Origin: Duganella sp. BuS-21
GTDB taxonomy: Bacteria; Pseudomonadota; Gammaproteobacteria; Burkholderiales; Burkholderiaceae_D
Direction: 5' to 3'
Assembly: GCA_041874725.1 (NCBI GenBank)
Contig: CP097466.1
Location: forward strand, 4,836,001 to 4,900,000
Length of the DNA: 64,000 bases
In this document: one piece after another, positions 8,246-17,560 of the stretch
How the letters are laid out: every line of letters begins with the position of its first letter
Numbering within the stretch: position 1 is the first letter of the stretch
Translations under genes and position numbers: made by a program
The notes under the pieces: model-generated
Told to the model about the DNA's origin: nothing
Database searches by the model: none
What the model saw: the letters and a program-made list of their open reading frames with translations, nothing else

Positions 8246-10126
8246 TTACTCCATCAGCTTGCGGATGTCGGGTAGCATGGCGTCGGCCCACAACTGGTAG
8301 CCCTTGGCCGTCGGGTGCAGGAAGTCGCCCATCACTTCGGCCGACATGTCACCGCTCGGTTTCAGGAAGCTGCGGCCGTAGTCGTGATAGAACACCTGCT
8401 TGCCGTCGCCCAGCGTTGCCACCATGTGGTTGATCTCAATCACCTGCAAGCGCGTCGGGGTGGTTGGGAGTTCGCCGTAAGGCAGCAAGCCGTTGAGCAG
8501 GATGCGGCTGTCCGGATACAGCTTGCGCAACTGCGCCACCACCGCCTTCACGCCATCGAAGGCCTGCTTCGGCGTCGCGCCGCAGAAACCGAGGTTGTTG
8601 ACGCCTATCGTCAGCACCACCAGCTTCGGATGCAGCTTCTCCGCGTGGCCGTTCTGCAGGCGCCACAGCAGGTTGCCCGTATGGTCGCCGCCGATGCCGA
8701 AGTTGGCCGTGCGCCAGCTGCCAAAGGAGCGGTTCCAGACATCGGCGTTCCAGCCTTCCGTGATCGAGTCGCCGACAAACAGCAGGTCCACCCCGCCCTT
8801 GTCCGCCACGTCCACGTCTTCCTGGAACATCTGCTGCCAGCGTTGGCGCGACATCCAATGGTAACTGAGCTTGCGCGGCTCCGGCGTGGTGCTGCACACG
8901 GCGCCATCCGGCGCTTGCGGCTTGAGGCGCAACAGCAGCGCGCTGTGCGGCGCCACCTTGGCTTCCAGCTTCTTGCCGGTGTCGCCGCCCTTCGCGCCCC
9001 ATATATCGCGCCAGTCGTAGACCGTCTGATTGAAGTCGGCCTCGCGCTTGCTCAGGTCATCGCTGATCTGGTGCTTTTTCCACTCATGGCTGATGACAGC
9101 CGCCTCGTCGCCGCGATTGAGCACCATCAGCGCCCACTCGTTGTTTGCCAAGGGCTTGGCCCAGTATTCCAGCTTGCCGGCGTCCATGAACTTCCACGCC
9201 TGGATGCCCGCCTTGTCCTGGTTGATGGCGATGACGTCCTTGTTGGTCAGGATGCGGCGCGTCGATTCCGGCATCTTGCGCAAGTCATTGCCCAGGATGA
9301 GCGGCGACGCCATCATCGCCCAGATGGCGAAGTGGGCGCGGTCCTCGTCCTCGGTCATGCCCATGCCGACTTCCAGCATGTCCATGTCGTTCCAGTGGCC
9401 CGGGCCGGCGAACTTGCGCAGGCCGGCCTGCTTGTCGAGGATGCGCAGCACGCCCAGCGAAGACCATGAGCCGTGACTGAACTCGCAATCCCAGCAAGGG
9501 TAGATGTCGCCGGTGGTGCGCCATGAGTGACCGACATCGGTAGCCCATTCCCAAGGCTTGTTGTCGCCCCACTCGCACATGCTGAACAACATCGGCCGGC
9601 CGGCGGTCTGGATGGCGTCGCGCATGGTGGTGTAGGCGCCGACGGCGTTCAGGCCCTTGGTGTCGCACCAGTCATACTTGACGTAGTCCACACCCCAGGA
9701 TGCGTAGGTCTTGGCATCCTGGTACTCGTGACCACGGCTGCCGGGACGGCCACCGCAGGTGGTGGCGCCGGCGTCCGAATAGATGCCCAGCTTGAGGCCC
9801 TTGCCATGCACGTAGTCGGCCAACGCCTTCATACCGGACGGGAAGCGATCGGGATCGGGATGGATCACGCCATCCTTGTCACGCTTGCCGTGCCAGCAGT
9901 CGTCGATGTTGACGTACTCGTAACCGGCGTCCTTGAGACCCAGCCTGATCATCGAATCGGCCGTGTCGCGGATCAGCTGTTCGTTGATGTTGCAGGCGAA
10001 GGTGTTCCAGCTGTTCCAGCCCATTTGCGGCGTGGCGGCCAGGCCGGCGAACTTCTGGGCGTGGGCGCTGGTGCTACCGCCGGCGGCCAGCGCCACCAGC
10101 AGCAGTCGTATCAACAGGCGTTTCAT
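8246..10126 (-). CDS. exported GH27 alpha-galactosidase fused to an SGNH hydrolase
   Basis: A 626-residue bifunctional protein. After the signal peptide (1-23) comes a GH27 barrel: MGWNSWNTF, the nucleophile Asp152 in YVKYDWCD and the acid/base Asp207 in RTTGDI. A C-terminal beta domain ends near residue 403. A second, complete SGNH domain follows (about 440-626), with Ser454 in GDSITEGW, Asn in GVNN and Asp601/His604 in DFLHP. GH27 removes alpha-1,6-galactose side chains; the SGNH part is probably an acetyl esterase. It overlaps the GH5 stop by 4 bp (ATGA), so translation is coupled. Single GH27 enzymes are about 400 residues; the fusion makes this one longer. Confidence 0.92.
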   Translation of the reverse strand: MKRLLIRLLLVALAAGGSTSAHAQKFAGLAATPQMGWNSWNTFACNINEQLIRDTADSMIRLGLKDAGYEYVNIDDCWHGKRDKDGVIHPDPDRFPSGMKALADYVHGKGLKLGIYSDAGATTCGGRPGSRGHEYQDAKTYASWGVDYVKYDWCDTKGLNAVGAYTTMRDAIQTAGRPMLFSMCEWGDNKPWEWATDVGHSWRTTGDIYPCWDCEFSHGSWSSLGVLRILDKQAGLRKFAGPGHWNDMDMLEVGMGMTEDEDRAHFAIWAMMASPLILGNDLRKMPESTRRILTNKDVIAINQDKAGIQAWKFMDAGKLEYWAKPLANNEWALMVLNRGDEAAVISHEWKKHQISDDLSKREADFNQTVYDWRDIWGAKGGDTGKKLEAKVAPHSALLLRLKPQAPDGAVCSTTPEPRKLSYHWMSRQRWQQMFQEDVDVADKGGVDLLFVGDSITEGWNADVWNRSFGSWRTANFGIGGDHTGNLLWRLQNGHAEKLHPKLVVLTIGVNNLGFCGATPKQAFDGVKAVVAQLRKLYPDSRILLNGLLPYGELPTTPTRLQVIEINHMVATLGDGKQVFYHDYGRSFLKPSGDMSAEVMGDFLHPTAKGYQLWADAMLPDIRKLME

Positions 10127-11445
10127 CGCTTGATCGCTTGCAGGCGGTCGGCATATTCCTTAATCAGCAGCAGCGAGCTGACGTCGGAATCGAACACCGA
10201 ATACAGGCCCTGCTCTTCCTGCGGCGGATCGCCGACGAAATCGTTACCCGGTTTCCACCAGTAGTCGGCGTTGGCCGCGCGGCCGGCGCCGCCCCATGCC
10301 CAGAAATTGAAGCCGGCAATAGGATCGCCCTTGGCGGCGCGGGTGGCGACGATGTCGAACACTTCGCGGTAGAAGCGGTCGCGGATCTTGGTGGTCGACT
10401 TGATGCTGAACGACGGGCCGTCGCGGTCCAGGCCAAATTCTTCCAGCACGATAGGCTTGCCCAGCTGCTTGGCCAGGTCGATGTGCGAGTTCAGGTAGTC
10501 GCGGCTTTTGGTGACGGCGTTGTCCCAGCTGCCGGTCGGGTTGTTGGAATCGAACCAGCCCCAGTTCTTCGGCCACAGGTGGTAGGTCAGGTAGTCGATG
10601 TTCTTGGTGCGATGGGCGTCGAGGAACAGCTTCTGGTCCTGCGCGGAGCCGGCCAGGCCCTCGCTGCCACTGCTGACCAGGTGGTTCTTGTCCAGGCTGT
10701 GGATGTAGGCGGCCACTTCGTCCACCCACTTGACGTAGACCGCTTTTTCCTCAGGCGTAGCTTTGCCGTTGCCTGGACGCGGCTCGTTTGCCAGCTGCCA
10801 GGACATGATGTGGGCGTCGTCGGAGTACGGCTTGCCGGTGATGGTATTGACGCGCTTGACGATGCTGGCGATCACCTTGCGGTACTCGGCCTGCGCGGCG
10901 GCATTGCGGTAGAAGCCTGCGGTCTTCTGCATGTAGGTGTCGTAGTCCTTGGTCACGTTCGGGTCCAGCGCCGGCGTGCCTTCGAACCAGTTCAGATACT
11001 GCGTCATGCCACCCGACCATTGCCAGAAGTTGTTCAGGTAAAGGACGACGGTCATATCGCGCTTGGCCACTTCGGCCATCAGGAAGTCGAGGCCGACCAG
11101 CAGGTCTTCGTCGTACTTGCCGGGAGCGGAGGTGGTGGCCGGACTGACGGCGCTTTTCATGTCGGTTTTTTCGGAGACCGCCAGCACGCGCAGGTTGTTG
11201 ATGCCGATGGCCTTCATGTTGTCCAGCTCTTTGAGCAGGCGCGCGCGTTCGCCGACGCCGCTGGCGGCGCCCAGATAGCCGCCGTACCAGAAGTTGGCGC
11301 CGGCGATGTAGTAAGCCTTGCCTTTGCGGTCGAAGTGGGTTTTCTTGACGGTGACGAAATCGCCCTTGGCGGCAGGCGCCGCCGCGACGATGCCGCAAGC
11401 GCCGATCATCAGCGCGGTGGCGCAGAATTTGTACAGTTGTTTCAA
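10123..11445 (-). CDS. exported endo-beta-1,4-mannanase (GH5, subfamily 7-like)
   Basis: A 440-residue secreted endo-mannanase predicted to cut the backbone of mannan, glucomannan or galactomannan. It has a signal peptide (1-22) and the (beta/alpha)8 barrel with NFWYGGYL, NLRVLAVSE and LNNFWQWSGGM. The acid/base Glu221 lies in WQLANEPRPG and the nucleophile Glu336 in IVLEEFGLD. The aromatic cluster WPKNWGWF is typical of bacterial GH5_7 mannanases. It is the first gene of a tight three-gene run (GH5, GH27-SGNH, CE2). The 178 bp upstream could hold its own promoter, but no clear one is visible. Confidence 0.92.
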   Translation of the reverse strand: MKQLYKFCATALMIGACGIVAAAPAAKGDFVTVKKTHFDRKGKAYYIAGANFWYGGYLGAASGVGERARLLKELDNMKAIGINNLRVLAVSEKTDMKSAVSPATTSAPGKYDEDLLVGLDFLMAEVAKRDMTVVLYLNNFWQWSGGMTQYLNWFEGTPALDPNVTKDYDTYMQKTAGFYRNAAAQAEYRKVIASIVKRVNTITGKPYSDDAHIMSWQLANEPRPGNGKATPEEKAVYVKWVDEVAAYIHSLDKNHLVSSGSEGLAGSAQDQKLFLDAHRTKNIDYLTYHLWPKNWGWFDSNNPTGSWDNAVTKSRDYLNSHIDLAKQLGKPIVLEEFGLDRDGPSFSIKSTTKIRDRFYREVFDIVATRAAKGDPIAGFNFWAWGGAGRAANADYWWKPGNDFVGDPPQEEQGLYSVFDSDVSSLLLIKEYADRLQAIKR

Positions 11446-11523
11446 GTTTCGCTCCTTGGGTTTGATTTTTTATTGGCTTTGAGAGTGTGCGGCACTACCC
11501 CAACCCGCACACCGCTGCGGCCA

Positions 11524-11550
11524 GGGTCGGACCCCGCAGGGGTCCGACCC
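11524..11550. repeat. 12-bp palindrome of the GGGTC family between GH3 and GH5
   Basis: GGGTCGGACCCC, loop GCA, then GGGGTCCGACCC. It lies in the 178-bp gap between GH3 and GH5. A weak T-rich stretch follows on the plus strand but none on the minus strand, where the genes are read. It could form a hairpin that stabilises or attenuates the operon mRNA; this is inference. Confidence 0.75.
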
Positions 11551-11623
11551 TTTCGTTTGGGGGTGCTAACGCCAGCACACCTTGTTTGCGCCTGCTTTGT
11601 TTGCTTGCGCTGTACCCCGTTTT

Positions 11624-13816
11624 TTATTTGCCTGTGACGTTCAGCGTGCGTTGGGGCAGTTGCACCGTGGTGCTTGCGGCTTTGGCATCGGCCGCGTCTT
11701 GCGCCAGCAGGATTTTGTAGCCGCCCTTTGCAATCCGCCAGGTTTTGCTGCGGCTGTCGTACATGCCCAGCAGGCGCGCATCGACCGTGACGCTGACTTC
11801 CTTGCTTTCGCCCGGCGCCAGTTCAACCTTGTCCCAGCCGGCCAGACGCTTCGGCGCTTCCCATTTGGCGTTCAACGGCGCCACGTACAGCTGCGGCACG
11901 TCCTTGCCTTTTACCGCACCGGTGTTGGTGACCTTGAAGCTCACCGACAGCTTGCCGTCCTTCTGGCTCGCGGCCAGACCCGAGTAGCTGAAGCGCGTGT
12001 ACGACAGGCCGTGGCCGAACGGGAACAGTGGCTTCAGGCCTTTCAGGTCGAACCACTTGTACCCCACCGCCGCGCCTTCGTGATAATTCACCGTGAAGCG
12101 CTCCGCTTCGTTCTTCGGATCGCCATCCAGTTTCGGCCGAGGCAACTGGCTTTCCGATGCCGGGAACGTCGCCGGCAAGTGGCCCGATGGATTGACTTCG
12201 CCGAACAGCACGCGCGCAATCGCTTCGCCGCCGCTGGTGCCCGGATACCAGGCCTGCAGAATGCCCGCCGCCTGGTCCACCCACGGCATCAGCACCGGCC
12301 CGGAAGTCTCCAGCACCACCACGGTTTTCGAATTGGCCTTGGTGACGGCGCCGATCAATGCATCCTGATTGTCAGGTAGCGCCAGCGAGACGGCATCCAA
12401 GGCTTCGCCCACCCACTGCTGCGCAAACACCAGCACCACGTCCGCATCGGCTGCGGCCCGCGCGGCGGCGATCGGATCGCGGCCGTCGTTGTAGACCACT
12501 TTGGCGCCCGGCGCACGCGCCTGGATCGCCTTCATCGGCGAGGACGGGTGGAACATCACCGGCCCAGGCCAGGCGGTCGGCGCGATGCCCGGCACGGCGT
12601 TGCCGCCGACCGGATACACCAGCGACGAACCGCCGCCGGCCAGCACGCCGACATCCGCGTGGGCGCCGATGATGACGATCTTCTTAAGGCCGGCTTTCAA
12701 CGGCAGCACATCGCCCTGGTTCTTCAGCAGGACCATGCTTTCTTCAGCGTCGGTACGGCTGACCAGCGCGTGCGCGGCGTAGTCAATGGCACCGCCTTCG
12801 GCCACCGGATTGTCAACCACGCCCTTGTCGAACATGGCGCGCAGCACGCGGAATACCATATTGTCCAGGCGCGCCTGCGGCACGTGGCCGTTGGCCACCG
12901 CCTCCTCCAGCGCACCGCCGAAGTATTGCGACTTGTCGAACTCCCAGCCGGACTGCTGGTCCAAACCGGCGTTGGCCGCTTCCACCGTGCTGTGGGTCGC
13001 ACCCCAGTCGGTCATGACGTAGCCCTTGTAGCCCCAGTCCTTCTTCAGCACCTGGTTCAGCAGATAGTCGCTCTCGCAGGCGTACACGCCGTTCAGGCGA
13101 TTGTAGGAGCACATCACGGAACCGGGATCGGCCTGCTCCATCAGGAACTGGAAGGCCAGCAGGTCGGACATGCGGTTGCTGGCGTCATCCAGGCGCGCAT
13201 CGAGCACGAAGCGACCGGTCTCCTGATTGTTGACGGCGTAGTGCTTCATGGTGGCGATGATGTGGTTGGACTGGATGCCCTTGACCTGCTGCGCCACCAT
13301 GACGCCGGCCAGCAGCGGATCTTCACCCGCGTATTCGAAATTGCGCCCGTTGCGCGGCTCGCGCAGCAGGTTGACGCCGCCCGCCAGCATGACGTTGAAG
13401 CCGGAGGCGCGTGCTTCCGCGCCGATCATGGCGCCGCCCTTGTAGGCCAGCGCGCGGTCCCAGGTGGCCGTGGTGGCGAGGCCGGACGGCAGCGAGGTAC
13501 CTTCGCGCGGCGTCTTGGTGGCCTGCGTGGCCACACCCAGGCCGGCGTCGGTTTCAAACAGCGCCGGCAGCCCAAGGCGCGGCACGCCTTCGATATAACC
13601 TGCGGAGAACGGTAGAGCGGCCGGATGTTTCTTGGTCTTGTTGGCGAAGTCGGAACCGAAGTGCCCCAGTACCCACTTGAGTTTCTCCTGCTGGGTCATG
13701 GCCTTCAACGCCAGCTCGGCGCGCTTGTCGGCGCCCAGCGATTTGTCCATCCACGGCTCCGCCGCCTGCGCCGAGAAGGCGGCCAGTGCGAGCGCCACTG
13801 CTAGCTTCATTTTCAT
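11624..13816 (-). CDS. exported GH3 beta-glucosidase-type hydrolase
   Basis: A 730-residue enzyme with signal peptide (1-18), the GH3 N-terminal barrel with nucleophile Asp270 in [11 protein letters not shown], and GH3 motifs [16 protein letters not shown] and KHYAVNNQE. The alpha/beta sandwich domain ([27 protein letters not shown]) and a C-terminal fibronectin-III-like domain ([12 protein letters not shown]) complete it. GH3 enzymes of this type release beta-linked glucose; in this context it would take glucose from glucomannan oligosaccharides, although specificity is not readable. It overlaps the transporter stop by 4 bp, so it is the second gene of the transporter transcript. Confidence 0.92.
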   Translation of the reverse strand: MKMKLAVALALAAFSAQAAEPWMDKSLGADKRAELALKAMTQQEKLKWVLGHFGSDFANKTKKHPAALPFSAGYIEGVPRLGLPALFETDAGLGVATQATKTPREGTSLPSGLATTATWDRALAYKGGAMIGAEARASGFNVMLAGGVNLLREPRNGRNFEYAGEDPLLAGVMVAQQVKGIQSNHIIATMKHYAVNNQETGRFVLDARLDDASNRMSDLLAFQFLMEQADPGSVMCSYNRLNGVYACESDYLLNQVLKKDWGYKGYVMTDWGATHSTVEAANAGLDQQSGWEFDKSQYFGGALEEAVANGHVPQARLDNMVFRVLRAMFDKGVVDNPVAEGGAIDYAAHALVSRTDAEESMVLLKNQGDVLPLKAGLKKIVIIGAHADVGVLAGGGSSLVYPVGGNAVPGIAPTAWPGPVMFHPSSPMKAIQARAPGAKVVYNDGRDPIAAARAAADADVVLVFAQQWVGEALDAVSLALPDNQDALIGAVTKANSKTVVVLETSGPVLMPWVDQAAGILQAWYPGTSGGEAIARVLFGEVNPSGHLPATFPASESQLPRPKLDGDPKNEAERFTVNYHEGAAVGYKWFDLKGLKPLFPFGHGLSYTRFSYSGLAASQKDGKLSVSFKVTNTGAVKGKDVPQLYVAPLNAKWEAPKRLAGWDKVELAPGESKEVSVTVDARLLGMYDSRSKTWRIAKGGYKILLAQDAADAKAASTTVQLPQRTLNVTGK

Positions 13817-15081
13817 ACGGTCTCCTCGTTGTTATACATGCCGGCGTACTTTACGCCGAAGTAGAGAATAAAGGTGTAGCAGGCGGCGGGCACGAAGAAC
13901 GACCATTGCAGGCCGATCGTGTCGGCCAACAGGCCTTGTGCGAACGGCACCAGCGCGCCGCCGACGATAGCCATGCACAGGATGCCCGAACCCTGGCCGG
14001 TCTGCTTGCCCAGCTTGTGCAGCGCCATGCTGAAGATGGTCGGGAACATGATGGAGTTGAACAGGCCGACGGCGATGATGGACCACATGGCCAACTGGCC
14101 GCTGCCGAAGATCGCCACCAGGATCAGGATGATGGACGCGGCCGAGTTGAAGGCCAGCGCCTTGCCGGGGCTGACGTAGCGCATCACGGCGAAACCGATG
14201 AAGCGGCCGACCATGGCACCGCCCCAGTAGTAGCTGACGTAGTGCGCGGCCTCGCCGGCAGGCAGGCTGGCGATGTTGGCTTCGCCCAGGAAGTTGATCA
14301 GGAAGCTGCCGATGCTGACCTCCCCGCCCACGTACAGGAAGATGCCGATGGCGCCCAGCAGCAGGTGGCGATGCGCCAGCACCTTGGTCTGGACCGAGGA
14401 CACGGCGCCGCCGTCATCGTCGCCGGCGTGGCTGATCTTCGGCAGGCGCACCAGCGCGAACAATACCGCCAGCGCCAGCAACGCGCCGGCCAGCGCCAGG
14501 TAAGGGCCTTGCACGGCGGCCGCCTCCTCCGCCTTGGTGCGTACTACCGCCGTAACGCCTTCAGACAGAATCAGCATGCCGCCCAGCGCCGGAGCAATGG
14601 TGGTCCCCAGCGAATTGAAGGCCTGCGTCAGCGTCAGGCGGCTGGAGGCGGTGGCCGGGGCGCCGAGCACCGTCACGTAGGGATTGGCGGCCACCTGCAG
14701 GATGGTGATGCCGCTGGCCAGCACGAAGAACGCCAGCAGGAACAAGGCGTAGCCGCTGGTGGAGGCCGGGAAGAACAGTGCGCAACCGGCGGCCGCCAGT
14801 ACCAGGCCGCTGACGGCGCCGCGCTGGTAGCCGATCTTCTTGATCAGCATACCTGCCGGCAGTGAGACGATGAAGTAGGCGCCGAAGAAGCAGAACTGCA
14901 CCAGCATGGCCTGCACATAGGTCAGGGTGTAGATCGATTTCAGATGCGGAATCAGCACGTCGTTTAGCGACGTTAGCAGGCCCCACATGAAGAATAGCAG
15001 CGTGATGATGACCAGCGGTGCGGTGTTGCCGCTCTCCGTATGGCCGTGCGGGCGCAAAGTTGCGGATGCAACGTGTTCCAT
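13813..15081 (-). CDS. FHS-family sugar:proton symporter (MFS)
   Basis: A 422-residue, 12-helix inner-membrane permease. The signature [19 protein letters not shown] near the N-terminus and [16 protein letters not shown] are those of the fucose-galactose-glucose (FHS) family that includes FucP and GluP. It would import monosaccharides such as mannose, glucose or galactose released in the periplasm by the neighbouring hydrolases. It is the first gene of the leftward operon and diverges from lacI, with the paired operator between them. Confidence 0.9.
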   Translation of the reverse strand: MEHVASATLRPHGHTESGNTAPLVIITLLFFMWGLLTSLNDVLIPHLKSIYTLTYVQAMLVQFCFFGAYFIVSLPAGMLIKKIGYQRGAVSGLVLAAAGCALFFPASTSGYALFLLAFFVLASGITILQVAANPYVTVLGAPATASSRLTLTQAFNSLGTTIAPALGGMLILSEGVTAVVRTKAEEAAAVQGPYLALAGALLALAVLFALVRLPKISHAGDDDGGAVSSVQTKVLAHRHLLLGAIGIFLYVGGEVSIGSFLINFLGEANIASLPAGEAAHYVSYYWGGAMVGRFIGFAVMRYVSPGKALAFNSAASIILILVAIFGSGQLAMWSIIAVGLFNSIMFPTIFSMALHKLGKQTGQGSGILCMAIVGGALVPFAQGLLADTIGLQWSFFVPAACYTFILYFGVKYAGMYNNEETV

Positions 15082-15119
15082 AGATGTCTCCTCGTATGGT
15101 TTTTATATTAGTGAAAAAG

Positions 15120-15148
15120 ATTCTCACCACTTGCTGGGCCACGGTCAA
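15120..15148 (-). promoter_or_regulatory. candidate promoter of the transporter-GH3 operon
   Basis: Minus strand TTGACC (15143-15148), 17-bp spacer, GAGAAT (15120-15125), about 39 bp before the transporter ATG. The -35 is good and the -10 matches four of six. A mirror copy of the -35 surroundings faces lacI at 15243-15252. Confidence 0.4.
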
Positions 15149-15171
15149 ACAACATATGGAATTTGGTCGCA

Positions 15172-15220
15172 GTTTAGCCATCTTCACTAAACGCTATGCG
15201 TTTAGTAAATTACGCTAAAC
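15172..15220. promoter_or_regulatory. nested four-half-site operator between lacI and the transporter
   Basis: The core is a perfect dyad ACTAAACGC-TAT-GCGTTTAGT (15186-15206). It is flanked, each time after exactly 7 bp, by GTTTAGC (15172-15178) and GCTAAAC (15214-15220), so both dyads are centred on 15196. This is the expected form of a site for the adjacent LacI/GalR-type regulator. The site lies about 50 bp upstream of the transporter -35. Assignment to this regulator is inference from position. Confidence 0.7.
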
Positions 15221-15301
15221 TCAAAGGCCAAGTCGATATGGCGTTTGACCGTCAATAGACGCCTATGCAAGACTGCATTCACACGAGGAGACATAATAAA
15301 A

Positions 15302-16330
15302 ATGGGCACCAACGTAACGATCAGGGACATCGCCCGCGTCGCCGGCGTGTCGGCGGGGACGATTTCGCGCGCCCTTAAGAATGAACCCGGACTGACCGAA
15401 GCCACGCGCCAGATGGTCATCGATACTGCGCGCTCGCTGGGCTACGACTTTTGCAAGCTGCGTCCAAAACGCCTGCGCCGCCTGACCTTCCTGCTGCACC
15501 GCCAACACAACACCGCCTCCAGCAGTCCGTTCTACTCGCCGGTGCTGCACGGCGCCGAAGAGGCCTGCCGCAAGCAGGGCATCGTGTTGTCGTTCATGGC
15601 GGTGGGGCCGGCCGACGGCCTGATCGACCAGATCCGCATGCACGCGCCGGACGGCATCGTCTGCGCCGGCTTCTTCGAGCCTGAGACCCTGAGCGCCCTG
15701 CGCTCGACCGGCAAGCAGCTGGTGCTGATCGATATGAAGCTGCGCGGCTACAGCTCCGTCAATCCCGACAATATGATGGGCGGCTACCTGGCCACCCGCC
15801 ACCTGATCGACACCGGCCGCACGCGCATCGGTTTCATTTCCGGCCCGCTGGCCCACTACAGCATACGCGAACGCGCACGCGGCTACCGCCAGGCGCTGTT
15901 CGAGGAAGGGATCCTGGCCGATCCGCGCCTGGAAGCCTTTTTGCCCGATGGCGTGGAGCTGGAAACCGGCGCCTGGGAAGCGATGGAGCAGCTGCTCGAC
16001 CTGCCGCATCCGCCGGACGCGGTGTTCTGCTACAACGACAGTGCGGCGCTGGTGGCCATGCGCTGCTGCCTGGCGCGGGGCCTGAAGGTCCCGCACGATA
16101 TCGCCATCGTCGGTTTCGACGATATCTCGACCGCCGTGCTGGGGCATCGTCCCCTGACCACGCTGCGCATCGATAAAAAATCCCTGGGTGCGTTGGGCGT
16201 GGATTTACTGCTCAACGGCCCGCACGACGTACCGGTGGAGCAGATCTCGCCGGTGGAATTAATCATCCGCGCCAGCACCGTTACGGAAGGCTGGCGGCCC
16301 AAGAACCTGGTAACTTTCAAACGGACCTGA
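15302..16330 (+). CDS. LacI/GalR-family transcriptional regulator
   Basis: A 342-residue regulator. Its N-terminal helix-turn-helix reads TIRDIARVAGVSAGTISRAL, with the hinge helix following. The periplasmic-binding-protein-like sensor domain begins near residue 63 (RLTFLLHRQHN) and ends with the GFDDISTAVL and TTLRIDKKSLG motifs of the family. The ATG at 15302 starts the DNA-binding domain directly, with GAGGAG 11 bp upstream. It diverges from the transporter-GH3 operon and is followed after 2 bp by the AGE gene. It therefore probably controls both arms in response to a mannan-derived sugar; the effector is unknown. Confidence 0.92.
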   Translation: MGTNVTIRDIARVAGVSAGTISRALKNEPGLTEATRQMVIDTARSLGYDFCKLRPKRLRRLTFLLHRQHNTASSSPFYSPVLHGAEEACRKQGIVLSFMAVGPADGLIDQIRMHAPDGIVCAGFFEPETLSALRSTGKQLVLIDMKLRGYSSVNPDNMMGGYLATRHLIDTGRTRIGFISGPLAHYSIRERARGYRQALFEEGILADPRLEAFLPDGVELETGAWEAMEQLLDLPHPPDAVFCYNDSAALVAMRCCLARGLKVPHDIAIVGFDDISTAVLGHRPLTTLRIDKKSLGALGVDLLLNGPHDVPVEQISPVELIIRASTVTEGWRPKNLVTFKRT

Positions 16331-16332
16331 AG

Positions 16333-17559
16333 ATGGCCCCTGATTTTCGCTCACGCACCACCCTGCTGAACCACATCCGCCACACCAAGCAATTCTACGA
16401 TGCGCGCTGCACCGATCCTAGCGGCGGCCTGTATCACTTCTATAAAGACGACGGCACGATCTACGACGCCCACACGCGCCACCTGGTCAGCAGCACGCGC
16501 TTCGTCTTTAACTATGCGATGGCGTGTCGGCAGTTCGGTGCGGACGGCGAATCCGGTGCGGCGGATCGGCAGCGCCTGCGCCACGCGCTGGCCTTCCTGC
16601 GCGACGCCCACCGCGATCCGGTCACCGGCGGCTACGCCTGGCAACTCGACTGGAACAACGGCCAGCGCCGCGTCACCGACGCCACCAACCACTGCTACGG
16701 CCTGGCCTTCGTGCTGCTGGCCTACAGCCACGCGCTGATGGCGGGCGAGACGCAAGCCGCGCCGTGGATAGCCGAAACCTTCGAACTGATGGAGCAGCGC
16801 TTCTGGGATCCGCAGCACGGCCTGTACGCCGACGAAGCCAGTGCCGACTGGTCGCAGCTGGACGGCTATCGCGGCCAGAACGCCAATATGCACACCTGCG
16901 AAGCGCTGATCGCGGCGTTCGAAGCGACCGGCAATCGCGCCTACCTGCTGCGCGCGGAAACGCTGGCGCACAATATCGCAGTACGTCAGGCCGCATTGGC
17001 CGACAACCTGGTGTGGGAGCACTACCACGCCGACTGGACCGTCGATACGGAATACAACCGTCATGACAAGGGCAATATCTTCCGCCCGTGGGGCTACCAG
17101 CCGGGCCATCTGACCGAGTGGGCCAAGCTGTTGCTGCTGCTGGAGCGCCACGGCGCGCAACTGGCCAACAATCCGAACTGGCTGCTGCCGCGCGCGGTGG
17201 AGCTGTTCGACGCGGCGCTGGCCAAGGCCTGGGACCATGAACACGGCGGCATCTACTACGGCTTCGCGCCGGACGGCAGCATCTGCGACGATCTCAAATA
17301 CTTCTGGGTGCAGGCCGAGAGCCTGGCCACCGCCGCCCTGCTCGCGGGCCGCACCGGCGAGGCGCGCTACTGGACCTGGTACGACAAGATCTGGGCTTAT
17401 AGCTGGGAGCATTTCGTCGACCATCAGCATGGCGCGTGGTACCGCATCCTCGGCGCCGACAACAGCAAGCTGACCGACGAGAAAAGCCCGGCCGGCAAGG
17501 TCGACTACCACACCATGGGCGCCTGCTATGAAGTGCTCAACGTGTTGAAGAAGGACTGA
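16333..17559 (+). CDS. AGE-family sugar epimerase/isomerase, probable D-mannose isomerase
   Basis: A 408-residue cytoplasmic (alpha/alpha)6-barrel protein of the N-acylglucosamine 2-epimerase superfamily. The conserved catalytic set is visible: Arg56 in SSTRFVFNY, His187 and Glu190 in NANMHTCEAL, His259 in GYQPGHLTEW, and a histidine in VDYHTMGACYE near residue 392. Members with this GHLTEWAKLL and YHTMGACYE pattern act as mannose isomerases (mannose to fructose) or as 2-epimerases. The neighbouring fructokinase and mannanase favour mannose isomerase. It lies 2 bp after lacI and 1 bp before the kinase. Confidence 0.85.
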   Translation: MAPDFRSRTTLLNHIRHTKQFYDARCTDPSGGLYHFYKDDGTIYDAHTRHLVSSTRFVFNYAMACRQFGADGESGAADRQRLRHALAFLRDAHRDPVTGGYAWQLDWNNGQRRVTDATNHCYGLAFVLLAYSHALMAGETQAAPWIAETFELMEQRFWDPQHGLYADEASADWSQLDGYRGQNANMHTCEALIAAFEATGNRAYLLRAETLAHNIAVRQAALADNLVWEHYHADWTVDTEYNRHDKGNIFRPWGYQPGHLTEWAKLLLLLERHGAQLANNPNWLLPRAVELFDAALAKAWDHEHGGIYYGFAPDGSICDDLKYFWVQAESLATAALLAGRTGEARYWTWYDKIWAYSWEHFVDHQHGAWYRILGADNSKLTDEKSPAGKVDYHTMGACYEVLNVLKKD

Positions 17560-17560
17560 T

